Source: CAWEPK01 sp963835595 (GTDB lineage: Bacteria > Desulfobacterota > Syntrophorhabdia > Syntrophorhabdales > WCHB1-27). Taken from it: a DNA stretch of 64,000 bases. How positions within the stretch are numbered: the stretch's first letter is position 1; every line of letters starts with the position of its first letter. The DNA lies in NCBI GenBank assembly GCA_963835595.1, contig CAWIGL010000003.1, positions 682,001 through 746,000 of the forward strand. The letters are read 5' to 3'. The notes under the pieces are model-generated. The model did not search any database, was not told the origin of the DNA, and worked only from the letters and a program-made list of their open reading frames with translations. The translations under genes were made by a program, and so were the position numbers. Below, in pieces: positions 24,433-31,639 of this stretch.

Positions 24433-24678
24433 ATGGCAAAAAAGACGATAGCGATAAAACCTGAAATCATGGGCGCTTATCACGAGGCTATTATATTGCG
24501 TGACGTGCGTGAAGGTCTCTGTGACCTATGTAAGAAAGACCGGGGCACCGTCGGACGATTGGAGATACCGGAACAAGTCGGCACTCTTGTGCTCCAAGTC
24601 TGCCCAGCCTGCTTAATTGAGATAGTACGCGACATTTTGCGGTCCATGCCCCTCCCTGAAGCCAAAGTTACAGTGTAA
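24433..24678 (+). CDS. small zinc-finger-like protein of the element
   Basis: 81 residues with two cysteine pairs, CDLCKK near residue 30 and VCPACL near residue 60, in the spacing of a treble-clef or zinc-ribbon module, plus a conserved-looking basic start MAKKTIAIKPEIMG. Probably a zinc-binding nucleic-acid or protein-interaction module; no specific family recognised. The ATG at 24433 follows AAAGGAGAAAGGAAA; an upstream in-frame start lies inside the primase gene. It sits between the primase and terminase-like genes. Confidence 0.55.
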   Translation: MAKKTIAIKPEIMGAYHEAIILRDVREGLCDLCKKDRGTVGRLEIPEQVGTLVLQVCPACLIEIVRDILRSMPLPEAKVTV

Positions 24679-24697
24679 CCTTTTCGTGAGGTGAACC

Positions 24698-25294
24698 ATG
24701 CCAGGACGAAGGATCATCAATGACGACAAGCTGAAAGAGCTAATCAAGACCGACAAGACGTTGAAGGAGATAGGCCGGGAGCTTGGCGTCAGTCATGTAG
24801 CCGTCCACAAGAGGGCAAAGCGCCTGGGTCTCTTGCGGCTTCCTCAATCCCTTGAGAAGCTGACCGACAAACAGCGGGAATTCTGTTTAGCTATTGCAAG
24901 CGGGCAATCGAGGATAAGCGCCGTCATGCAGACCTATGATGTCACAACCAGGGAATCAGCTAAAGCCCTTCAACAGAGCTTAATGAAGGAACCGGCAATC
25001 ACAGCAGCCATTACTGACCTGATGGAGATGAAGGGCATAGGGCGGGAGTACCGCATAGACAAGTTAAAGGAACATTTAGACAATGCGGACCCGGTCATTT
25101 CCCTTAAGAGTCTGGACATGGCCTTCAAGATAAGCGGGGATGAGGAAGCATCGAAGCGGCAGACACCGGAAAAGACGAGCTTTGTGCAAGTCAACATCGA
25201 TCAATACAATTGGCCTGTAAGGCCAAGATGCGCCGGGTGTGAGCACTGCGGGGCTTGTACAGAACCGAAGGACCCCGAGGAGCAACAAGCGTGA
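24698..25294 (+). CDS. terminase small subunit-like DNA-binding protein
   Basis: 198 residues. The first 45 form a helix-turn-helix (LIKTDKTLKEIGRELGVSHVAVHKRAKRLG). Residues 50-100 read LTDKQREFCLAIASGQ, then a YDV/AI repeat pattern KALQQSLMKEPAITAAI, matching the small-terminase theme LTxKQxxFxxxY...A..LLxNPxVxxxI. The end has four cysteines (RCAGCEHCGAC), possibly a zinc site. No large terminase, portal or capsid gene exists in the element, so such a protein would redirect a helper phage's packaging, as satellite TerS proteins do. A general DNA-binding regulator is the alternative. Confidence 0.5.
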   Translation: MPGRRIINDDKLKELIKTDKTLKEIGRELGVSHVAVHKRAKRLGLLRLPQSLEKLTDKQREFCLAIASGQSRISAVMQTYDVTTRESAKALQQSLMKEPAITAAITDLMEMKGIGREYRIDKLKEHLDNADPVISLKSLDMAFKISGDEEASKRQTPEKTSFVQVNIDQYNWPVRPRCAGCEHCGACTEPKDPEEQQA

Positions 25295-25532
25295 GACGGG
25301 CAGAAGGGGTTAACCTTCACCTTCGTAAATCGTACCCAGAAACGGGTCTTGTACGTATGTGGATAATGAGCGCGACCCCCGTCCTCTCCCTCTTCGAGGC
25401 GGCCGGGCCAAGCCAAAAGCGGCCCGACTCTTGGGAGGTTTAACCTGTTCAAAAAATCGCGTGCACTTGGACGAAGGGTTGATGCTAATGTCGAACAAAC
25501 CGGGGTCGAATGGTCAGGCCGGGGGGTAGGCC
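25295..25532. other. intergenic region with a consensus DnaA box
   Basis: 238 bases without a gene. TGTGGATAA at 25358-25366 is an exact DnaA box (TTATCCACA on the minus strand). The rest includes GC-rich inverted repeats around GGCGGCCGGGCC. Being 1.1 kb from the iteron array, it may be part of the origin or chance. Confidence 0.4.
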
Positions 25533-25841
25533 GTGAAGATCAACTTTGAGAAGCAAGACCTGGACACCGTAGCCGAGCGGGTTATCGAGGCCCTTAAGCC
25601 CTACCTTACCCGAAAGGATGACGGCGAGGATGACGCCGTGCTCGACGTGCCGGGCCTATGCGATTACATACACGTAACGCCGAAGTGGATTCACGAGCGG
25701 ACTCACTTGAAGGAAATCCCTTACTACAAGCTCTCCAACAAGCAGCTAAGATTTAGGAAGCGGGATATAGACAAATGGCTTGAATCCCTACGGACCCCGG
25801 CGATTCATCCCGTCTCATCACGAATGAAACTAATGAGGTGA
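25533..25841 (+). CDS. AlpA/excisionase-type helix-turn-helix protein
   Basis: 102 residues beginning at GTG. The core LDVPGLCDYIHVTPKWIHERTHLKEIPYYKLSNKQLRFRKRDIDKWL is a winged MerR-like excisionase domain (HTH_17 type): strand-helix-turn-helix then the diagnostic RFRxxDIDKWL wing. Such proteins work as recombination directionality factors or as transcriptional activators of satellite genes (AlpA). Its position just ahead of the repressor and integrase supports that role. The start follows a GGGGGG stretch; no better initiation codon is present downstream before the domain. Confidence 0.75.
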   Translation: MKINFEKQDLDTVAERVIEALKPYLTRKDDGEDDAVLDVPGLCDYIHVTPKWIHERTHLKEIPYYKLSNKQLRFRKRDIDKWLESLRTPAIHPVSSRMKLMR

Positions 25842-25948
25842 GCAACGGATATCATGTCCGTTTACTACCCCCGTAAAGCGTCTATTTGCAACGGAAACTG
25901 CGAGACTGTATAGTGAATTGTATAGTCAAGACTTTTTTCATTTCCCCC

Positions 25949-25978
25949 TTGACAATAATAACTGAGTTATTATACAAT
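25949..25978 (+). promoter_or_regulatory. promoter and operator of the XRE regulator
   Basis: TTGACA, 18-base spacer, TACAAT. The spacer contains a perfect inverted repeat AATAAC-TGA-GTTATT (25957-25971), positioned so that a bound repressor would block polymerase; autoregulation by the adjacent XRE protein is the natural reading. Confidence 0.65.
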
Positions 25979-25987
25979 GAAGGTGTC

Positions 25988-26218
25988 ATGAGAGATTGGA
26001 CCCCGGAAGAGATAAAAGGACTAAGAGCAAAATTCGGTATGACTCAGAAAACCCTTGCCGATCTTGTAGGGGTAACGTGGGTCTACGTCGGTTTACTTGA
26101 ACGGAATAAAAAGCAACCAAGCAAGACCCTGAAGCTGGCCTTGAGCTATATAGAGAGGGAATTGACGGCAAAGAATACGGAAAAACGGAAAGGGGGCAAA
26201 CATGGCAAAGAAGACTGA
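25988..26218 (+). CDS. XRE-family helix-turn-helix repressor of the element
   Basis: 76 residues with an N-terminal Cro/C1-type domain: WTPEEIKGLRAKFGMTQKTLADLVGVTWVYVGLLERNKKQPSKTLKLAL is a full five-helix pattern, with the recognition helix at VTWVYVGLLER. A basic tail follows and no sensor domain is visible, so derepression probably depends on a partner, as in satellites induced by helper phage proteins. ATG 25988 is preferred to an upstream in-frame one because it follows AAGGTG and the mapped promoter. It overlaps the integrase by 17 bases, which couples regulator and integrase expression. Confidence 0.8.
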   Translation: MRDWTPEEIKGLRAKFGMTQKTLADLVGVTWVYVGLLERNKKQPSKTLKLALSYIERELTAKNTEKRKGGKHGKED

Positions 26219-27344
26219 CAAGGACAAGAAAGAGCTTCCGAAGGGGATTTACAAGCGCGGCGGTATCTTCTGGATACGGTACGCGGGCCTTGACGGGAAG
26301 ATGGTTTACGAGTCCGCCAAACAGGGCGAGAGATTGGGAACCAAACAACAGGACGCAGAAGCCCTACTTCATGAGCGCAAGGCGGACATAGGCAGGGGGA
26401 AGCAGCCTGAGATAAAAAAGAAGATTCCCAATATCACATTCAGGCAGCTTTCCGTTGATTATCTGCAATGGGCGAAGCGGCAACGTTGCTTCCCGCAGAA
26501 AGAAACCCTTGTCAACCAGCTTGTGACGATCTTCGGGGCTTATCCCCTTCGGGCCTTCAATAGTAGGCTACTCGAACAATATCAGACAGAGAGGATGGAG
26601 AAGGGCCGGAAGCGGGCTAAAAAGGCGATACCGGGTGGCAACAAGCCCGCGACGATCAACCGCCATGTAGCAACCATCAAAGCGATGTTTACGAAGGCCG
26701 TAGAGTGGGAGTTTGTGGAGGAAGAGGTATTAAAGAAGGTCCGTAAGGTGAAGCTTCTGGAAGAAAATAACAGGCGACTGCGGTATCTCTCAAAGGAAGA
26801 GTGCCGAGCGCTTTTGAACGAATGCGCCGATCATCTTAAACCGATTGTTACAATGGCGCTCAATACTGGAATGCGGCGGCATGAGATACTAAGCCTGAAA
26901 TGGGATAACGTGGACATGAGGCACGGCTTCATACTTCTGGACAAGACGAAGAACGGGGAGCGCCGGGAGATACCTATCAACGAGACGCTGAGGGCTACCA
27001 TCGCCCGTCTGCCGCGCCGTCTGGACCTTCCCCATGTCTTTATCAATCGCGCTACTGACCTCCCCTATGGTGACATCAAGAACGCTTTCAACCGGGCTTG
27101 CAAGCGGGCCGGGATACGCGATTTTCACTTTCACGACCTTAGACATACCTTCGCTTCCCACCTTGTCATGGCGGGCGTTGATATAACGACCGTGAAGGAA
27201 CTTCTGGGCCACAAGACTCTTACCATGACGCTTAGATACGCCCACCTCGCCCCGTCGCACAAGGTCAAAGCCGTTGATCTTCTGGACAACGCCATCAACG
27301 AAAGCGCCGACTATACAAAAACTATACAATTTGCGGAAAAGTAG
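26202..27344 (+). CDS. tyrosine recombinase integrase of the element
   Basis: 380-residue phage-type integrase. An Arm-binding N-terminal part (KGIYKRGGIFWIRYAGLDGK), a SAM-like core-binding domain (residues 70-190), then the catalytic domain with Arg in LNTGMRRHEILSLKW, HDLRHTFASHLVMAG (His-x-x-Arg), LGHKTLTMTLRYAH with the trailing His and the nucleophile Tyr in MTLRYAHL. All catalytic residues are present, so it should be active. It ends 39 bases before the 3' end of tRNA-Arg, the target, which is typical of tRNA-specific integrases. It is encoded in the same unit as the XRE regulator. Confidence 0.93.
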   Translation: MAKKTDKDKKELPKGIYKRGGIFWIRYAGLDGKMVYESAKQGERLGTKQQDAEALLHERKADIGRGKQPEIKKKIPNITFRQLSVDYLQWAKRQRCFPQKETLVNQLVTIFGAYPLRAFNSRLLEQYQTERMEKGRKRAKKAIPGGNKPATINRHVATIKAMFTKAVEWEFVEEEVLKKVRKVKLLEENNRRLRYLSKEECRALLNECADHLKPIVTMALNTGMRRHEILSLKWDNVDMRHGFILLDKTKNGERREIPINETLRATIARLPRRLDLPHVFINRATDLPYGDIKNAFNRACKRAGIRDFHFHDLRHTFASHLVMAGVDITTVKELLGHKTLTMTLRYAHLAPSHKVKAVDLLDNAINESADYTKTIQFAEK

Positions 27345-27382
27345 AAGATGGGTACTGCCCGAAAACCCTTGCAAATGCAAAG

Positions 27383-27456
27383 CGCGCCCGCCGAGAATCG
27401 AACTCGGAACCTACGGCTTAGAAGGCCGTTGCTCTATCCTGTTGAGCTACAGGCGC
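27383..27456 (-). tRNA. tRNA-Arg (anticodon UCU), integration target
   Basis: A full cloverleaf on the minus strand: acceptor GCGCCTG/CGGGCGC with one U-G wobble, D stem GCTC/GAGC, anticodon loop CTTCTAA (anticodon TCT) on stem ACGGC/GCCGT, T stem CCGAG/CTCGG with TTCGATT loop. CCA is not encoded. Its 3' half comes from the element (attR, 27405-27424 shared core) and its 5' half from the host. A promoter lies upstream on the minus strand (TTGCAA 27488-27493, 18-base spacer, TATAAT 27464-27469). Confidence 0.96.
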
Positions 27457-27560
27457 ACGCCTAATTATAACTATTCGGAATGGGCGTTTGCAAGAGACGG
27501 AAGAGGATGGATGCACATATTTCGCCGTGAACCAGGCCCCGCATCGGGGGAAAAACGGGG

Positions 27561-27580
27561 TGAAAGCGGCGCCGCTTTCA
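27561..27580. repeat. 20-bp perfect palindrome
   Basis: TGAAAGCGGC joined directly to its reverse complement GCCGCTTTCA, followed by TTATG. It lies between the tRNA promoter and the small ribosome-associated gene at 27681. It may be a terminator stem without loop, or a protein-binding site. Confidence 0.5.
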
Positions 27581-27680
27581 TTATGTGCTTGAAAAAAACG
27601 GCAATGAAGGTTATCTTTTAGCGTTCCTTGACGCGAGCCAATCGCAGGACTAGTTTTTCCATCAAATACTGAGGTGAAGG

Positions 27681-27773
27681 ATGGGCAGTGTCGTTAAGTG
27701 GAGAAAGAAGAAGATGCGGAAGCACAAGTACAGAAAACTAAGAAGAAGGACGAGGCACCAGAGGAGAAAGTAG
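27681..27773 (+). CDS. AURKAIP1/COX24-type 30-residue basic protein
   Basis: Thirty residues: MGSVVKWRKKKMRKHKYRKL, then an arginine-rich end with RTRHQRRK. This is the pattern I know for the bacterial AURKAIP1/COX24-domain proteins, very basic peptides related to the mitochondrial ribosomal protein mS38, presumed ribosome-associated. It is too short for default gene calling. A good ribosome site (GAGGTGAAGG) precedes the ATG. Its 3' end overlaps the end of the convergent nfo gene by 36 bases, so the sequence there is coding on both strands. Confidence 0.82.
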   Translation: MGSVVKWRKKKMRKHKYRKLRRRTRHQRRK

Positions 27774-28571
27774 CGACCTCATAACTGCCATATTCTTTTC
27801 GTCCATGCTGCCCATCTTGGGGGTCTCCATCACGCCGCCAAGATGGGCAAGCCTTTTATCGTTGAGGAGAAAGCGGAAGCACCCCTCGCCGATATAGCCC
27901 TTCCCTATATGCCAGTGCCTGTCCCTGCGGCTGCCTTTGGGGGTCTTCGAGTCGTTGAGGTGGAAGAACCTGAGGCAGGCCGGCCCGCAGCGCGCCTCCA
28001 TCTCTTCGATGATCGAGTCCCAGACGGCCTTGCGCCGCACGTCGCGGCCCGACTCGAACAGATGGGCCGTATCGAGGCAAAAGCCCACCCTTTCGGCGTC
28101 CCCTATGCGCTTGTGCAGGCTGATCAGCTCGGCGATGCTCTTGCCTACGGCGCCGCCCTGCCCGGCCGCATTTTCGAGGAGCACCGAGACGGGAAAGGAG
28201 GCGAGCACCTCTCCTACCGAGCGCGCCGCCGCGTCGATGCCTTTATCGACGCTCTCCCGCGAGCCGCAATGCGCCACGATAGCCCCGATCCCAAGCTCCG
28301 CGCAGAGGCCGGCCTCGTGCATGAAGCCTGCGAGGTTCCTCGGGTCTTCGTCGGAGCGCGCAATGTTGGGGAGATACGACAGATGGGCCACGACAGGCAG
28401 GTCGCGGAATAACCGGCCGAAGTCCTCGCGGTCGGCATCGCTCCAGGACTTTTCGGCCCACGACCTGGGGTTCTTCACGAATATCTGGATAACCTCGCAG
28501 CCGAGGCGCACCGCCTCCCCGTAAGTATGCTCGAAGCCTTTCGCGATGGAGACATGGAAGCCTATCTTCAC
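27738..28571 (-). CDS. nfo: endonuclease IV (AP endonuclease)
   Basis: 277-residue TIM-barrel metalloenzyme that cuts DNA at abasic sites in base-excision repair. Zinc-ligand motifs: VAHLSYLPNIA near residue 65, GAIVAHCGSRES near 105, VLLENAAGQG near 140, FCLDTAHLFESG near 180, FFHLNDSK near 215 and RHWHIGKGYIG near 230, in the family order. The first residues MKIGFHVSIAKGFE match the family start. The start overlaps the stop of the dipeptide epimerase gene (ATGA), so the two are co-transcribed. At the other end it overlaps the small basic-protein gene. Confidence 0.94.
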   Translation of the reverse strand: MKIGFHVSIAKGFEHTYGEAVRLGCEVIQIFVKNPRSWAEKSWSDADREDFGRLFRDLPVVAHLSYLPNIARSDEDPRNLAGFMHEAGLCAELGIGAIVAHCGSRESVDKGIDAAARSVGEVLASFPVSVLLENAAGQGGAVGKSIAELISLHKRIGDAERVGFCLDTAHLFESGRDVRRKAVWDSIIEEMEARCGPACLRFFHLNDSKTPKGSRRDRHWHIGKGYIGEGCFRFLLNDKRLAHLGGVMETPKMGSMDEKNMAVMRSLLSPLVPRPSS

Positions 28572-29629
28572 CGGGGCTCACCGCGCACCACGAACTCGCG
28601 CCCTTCCCTGCTGATCCCCGGGTAGTCATTGCGGCCGTAAAGGAAGTGGACGGCGTCGAGATCGACGAAATCGAAGGCGCCGCTGCCGGAGGCCATGAAG
28701 ATCGCGGCGGAGAGTCCCACCATCGTCTCGACCATGCACCCGGCCATAAGCTTCATATGGCGCCGCCTTGCCAGCTCGATTATCCGCATCGATTCGCCGA
28801 TGCCGCTCTTTGCTATCTTGATGTTTATGCCGTCCCCCAGGTTGTGGTCTATGGCCCTCTGCGCGTCCTGCACCCCCGCGACCGACTCGTCGAGGATGAT
28901 CGGCGCGGGCGACCGCTTCCTTATGAATGCCAGGCCCTCGAAGTCGTCCTTGTGGAGGGGCTGCTCGAAGAGCTCTATCTCATAGCGCGATTTTTCGAGG
29001 GCGTCGGTAAAAGCGAGAAAGGCATCCCGCGTATAGCCCTGGTTGCAGTCGATGCGCAGGCGGAAAGCCCTGGACGTCCTTTTCAGCAGCCCGTAAACGA
29101 GGGCGACCGTTTCCAGGTCGCGCTCCGCCTTGCCGCTGACTTTCAGCTTGTAGGCGGTGAAGCCCTGGCGGACCGCGCGGTCCGTCCATTGCGCCAGCAG
29201 CGCGCCGTCCCGCAGGGCGGGCAGCGTGATGTCCGTCTCGATCCTGTGGGCGCGCCCTCCCCAGTAAAGGTGCTCCGAGACCCCCCGCTCGGCGATGGCT
29301 GCCCGGAAAAGGGCAGTCTCGAGGCCCGACAACGTCATCCTGGCGCGGGGAAAATCGGCCTTAAGGCCCGCAACGAGGGAGGCCCAGCCGTCTACCTCCG
29401 CGCCCTCGACCCTGCCTGCGGCCTCTTTGAGGACCCGGCATATTGCGCCTATGGTTTCGTTCTTGAAAGCTGCGCTCGTCGGGACCTCGCCTGCGCCCTC
29501 CGCCCCGCCGTCCGTCGATGCGGTCACGAGGACGCTCCGCATGACGCGTTTTTTCCCCAGGGCGGTCGCGAACGTGGTCTTCAGCGGCCGCACAACCTGT
29601 TTGAACCTTATCTCTTCTATCACAGCCAC
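28568..29629 (-). CDS. dipeptide epimerase, enolase superfamily
   Basis: 353 residues, muconate-lactonizing subgroup, similar to L-Ala-D/L-Glu epimerases that act on peptidoglycan-derived dipeptides. Catalytic residues are visible: the KxK motif in AYKLKVSG near residue 162, metal-binding Asp in RIDCNQGY near 195, Glu in ELFEQPL near 220, Asp in ILDESVAG near 247 and the second catalytic Lys in INIKIAKSG near 270. The dipeptide specificity loop (CMVETMVG) is typical. Exact substrate cannot be read. It precedes nfo in an overlapping pair. Confidence 0.85.
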   Translation of the reverse strand: MAVIEEIRFKQVVRPLKTTFATALGKKRVMRSVLVTASTDGGAEGAGEVPTSAAFKNETIGAICRVLKEAAGRVEGAEVDGWASLVAGLKADFPRARMTLSGLETALFRAAIAERGVSEHLYWGGRAHRIETDITLPALRDGALLAQWTDRAVRQGFTAYKLKVSGKAERDLETVALVYGLLKRTSRAFRLRIDCNQGYTRDAFLAFTDALEKSRYEIELFEQPLHKDDFEGLAFIRKRSPAPIILDESVAGVQDAQRAIDHNLGDGINIKIAKSGIGESMRIIELARRRHMKLMAGCMVETMVGLSAAIFMASGSGAFDFVDLDAVHFLYGRNDYPGISREGREFVVRGEPR

Positions 29630-29735
29630 AACGAATATTAATCCGCGCAGGCGGAGGGTGCAAGTGCCTCTGCCGCAAGCGCAGGCTTCCCGTGGGATCG
29701 AAAAGCCCGCAAGCGCCGGACGCGGGCCTCACCCA

Positions 29736-30493
29736 TCAGAACATGAGGGACGTAAGGAGATAATCGGCCACGAGGATGCTGATGCTCGATGCGACGACCG
29801 CCTCCGTCGTCGCCCTGCCCACGCCTTCCGCGCCCCCCTTCGTGTAGAAACCCTTGTAGCAGCAAATCACCGCAAGGATCACCCCGAAACAGGCCGCCTT
29901 CGCCAGGCCGTTGTAAATGTCCTCGAGGTCGAGGTACTTCACGATCCTCCCTATGAAAAGGCCCTCGTTGATGCCGAAGAGCTTGACGCCAACGAAGTAG
30001 CCGCCCACGATGCCCGTGAAATCGGCGATGACGGTCAGGATGGGGAGCATCAGGAGCGAGGCGACCACGCGGGGCACTACGAGGTACTTGACCGGGTTGA
30101 CGGCCATGACGGTAAGCGCGTCGATCTGCTCCGTCACGCGCATGGTGCCCAACTCTTCCGCTATGGCGGAGCCGCCCTGCCCGTCACCATCAGGGCCGTC
30201 AGGACAGGCCCGAGCTCGCGCGTCATGCTCAGGGCCACGGTCGCGCCGACGAGGGCCTCCGAGCTGAGCCGCCTGAACCCGTAATACGTCTGGAGGGCGA
30301 GGACCATGCCGGTGACGCAGCCCGTAACGACGATGATCCAGAGGGACTTCACGCCGATGAATTCCATCTGCTTGAAGATCAGGCCGGGCTTCACGGGCCT
30401 TCTGAACGCCCAGTGCACGACCGTCATGAACATGATCGAGATGCCGCCGAACTCGCCGGCGACCTTTTTCACCGGCTGGAGGAATTTTTCCAT
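29736..30493 (-). CDS. mlaE: MlaE-family permease of a phospholipid ABC transporter, one frame break
   Basis: Integral membrane permease of the Mla/Mce-type lipid transport system. It begins MEKFLQPVKKVAGEFGG and has the hallmark VTGCVTGMVLALQTYYGF and ALVGATVALSMTRELGPVLTALMVTGRA. Just after GRA the frame is lost near 30171-30176; the expected GSAIAEELGTMRVTEQIDAL follows in another frame. One missing G restores the family-sized 253-residue protein. The C-terminal part FTGIVGGYFVG and KACFGVILAVICCYKGFYTKGGAEGVG is also typical. It starts seven bases after the alr stop. MlaF, MlaD and MlaC are not in the window. Confidence 0.9.
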
Positions 30494-30499
30494 GAATCC

Positions 30500-31639
30500 C
30501 TAAGGGACATAGACCCTCTTGAAGCGCTTCGATATGCCGCAGAGGATTTCGTAAGGTATGCTTCCCGTCTCCCGCGCCATCTCGTCCGCCGTCACGGAGG
30601 CGCCGTCCGCGCTGCCCAGAAGCACGACCTCCGTGCCTGTTTTTGCAGCAGGCGCGCCGGTGAGATCGACGAACGTCCAATCCATGCAGACGACCCCGAG
30701 GACGGGGCAGCGCCGCCCCGCGACGAGCACGCTCCCCCGGTTCGACAGCGCCCTCGGGTAGCCGTGGGCGTATCCTACGGGCACGTAGCCCACCCTCGTC
30801 TCCTTGTCCGTGACGCAGGTCCCCCCGTAGCTCAGTCGCGCACCCGAGGGGAAGGTGCGCACGAAGGCGATCGACGACGCCCACCGCATGACCGGCGTAA
30901 GGCGTACCTTCTTCCTTAAGGAAGCATCCGGGTAGCAGCCGTAGAGCATGATCCCCGGCCTCACCATGTTGAAGCGGCCTTCAGGGTAATTGCAGATGGC
31001 GGCGCTGTTCGCCATGTGCCTGAAGCGGGGGTTTATGCCGCTGGCCTCGAAGCGCCTTATGACCTCCGAGAAAAGGGCCACCTGGCCGAGGCCGAAGTCG
31101 TCCCGCACTTCCGACGAGGGGAAGTGGGTCATCACACCCTCGACCTGGGCGCCGCGCAAATCCTGCAAGAGGGGGAGCAGGCTCGCTATCTCTCCGGGCG
31201 CGAAGCCGAGCCGCCCCATGCCCGTGTCGATCTTGACGTGCAGCTTGAGGGGCTTCGCCGCCTTGAACGCGCAGATCCTTTGCAAAAGCTCGAAGTTGCC
31301 GACTGCGACGCTCAGGTCGTAATCTGCGACGGCGTCGAGCCGCTCCCAGGGCATCGCCCCGCTTAGGACGAGGATCGGGACGGATATGCCGTTTTCCCGA
31401 AGCTCCCTGCCCTCTTCCACGGACGTGACGCCGAAATACGGCGCGCCTGCGGACTGAAGCCGCCTGCCCACCCCGATCGCGCCGTGTCCGTAAGCGTCCG
31501 CCTTTATCACGCACAGAAGGGCCGTATCCGCGCTTACGAGGCCGCGGATGGCCCTGTAGTTCTCTTCGAGGGCGGGAAGGTCTACCCTGACCGAGGTCTG
31601 GGGCCTCTGTGCGCCTTCTCCATCGGGCATCTCGTTCAC
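30500..31639 (-). CDS. alr: alanine racemase
   Basis: PLP-dependent enzyme making D-alanine for peptidoglycan. 379 residues: barrel domain with PLP lysine in CVIKADAYGHGAIGVG near residue 48, and a C-terminal beta domain starting at RWASSIAFVRTFPSGARLSYGGTCVT with the second catalytic tyrosine in SYGGT. Later features include GYVPVGYAHGYPRAL and GRRCPVLGVVCMDWTFVDLT with CMD. It is directly between hemL and mlaE on the minus strand with one-base and six-base gaps, forming a compact unit. The start is set by the preceding hemL stop. Confidence 0.95.
   Translation of the reverse strand: MNEMPDGEGAQRPQTSVRVDLPALEENYRAIRGLVSADTALLCVIKADAYGHGAIGVGRRLQSAGAPYFGVTSVEEGRELRENGISVPILVLSGAMPWERLDAVADYDLSVAVGNFELLQRICAFKAAKPLKLHVKIDTGMGRLGFAPGEIASLLPLLQDLRGAQVEGVMTHFPSSEVRDDFGLGQVALFSEVIRRFEASGINPRFRHMANSAAICNYPEGRFNMVRPGIMLYGCYPDASLRKKVRLTPVMRWASSIAFVRTFPSGARLSYGGTCVTDKETRVGYVPVGYAHGYPRALSNRGSVLVAGRRCPVLGVVCMDWTFVDLTGAPAAKTGTEVVLLGSADGASVTADEMARETGSIPYEILCGISKRFKRVYVP

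Larger units (their letters stand above)
18893..27424. mobile_element. 8.5-kb tRNA-integrated element, PICI-like phage satellite candidate
   Basis: Bounded by a 20-bp identical repeat in tRNA-Arg (18893-18912 and 27405-27424). From right to left it carries a tyrosine integrase next to the tRNA, an XRE regulator, an AlpA-like protein, a terminase-small-subunit-like protein, a zinc protein, a primase/P-loop protein with iteron-like repeats, a DUF5659-like protein, an unknown 252-residue protein, three exported cargo proteins and one divergent small gene. No capsid, portal, tail, large terminase or conjugation genes are present. Size, gene order and the lone TerS resemble phage-inducible chromosomal islands; a decayed prophage or simple genomic island is the alternative. 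Almost all genes face the tRNA. Confidence 0.75.

Noticed and set aside
29736..30884. Larger minus-strand frame of 382 codons over mlaE and alr
   Set aside because: The N-terminal part is alr in a wrong register; only the C-terminal part is MlaE.
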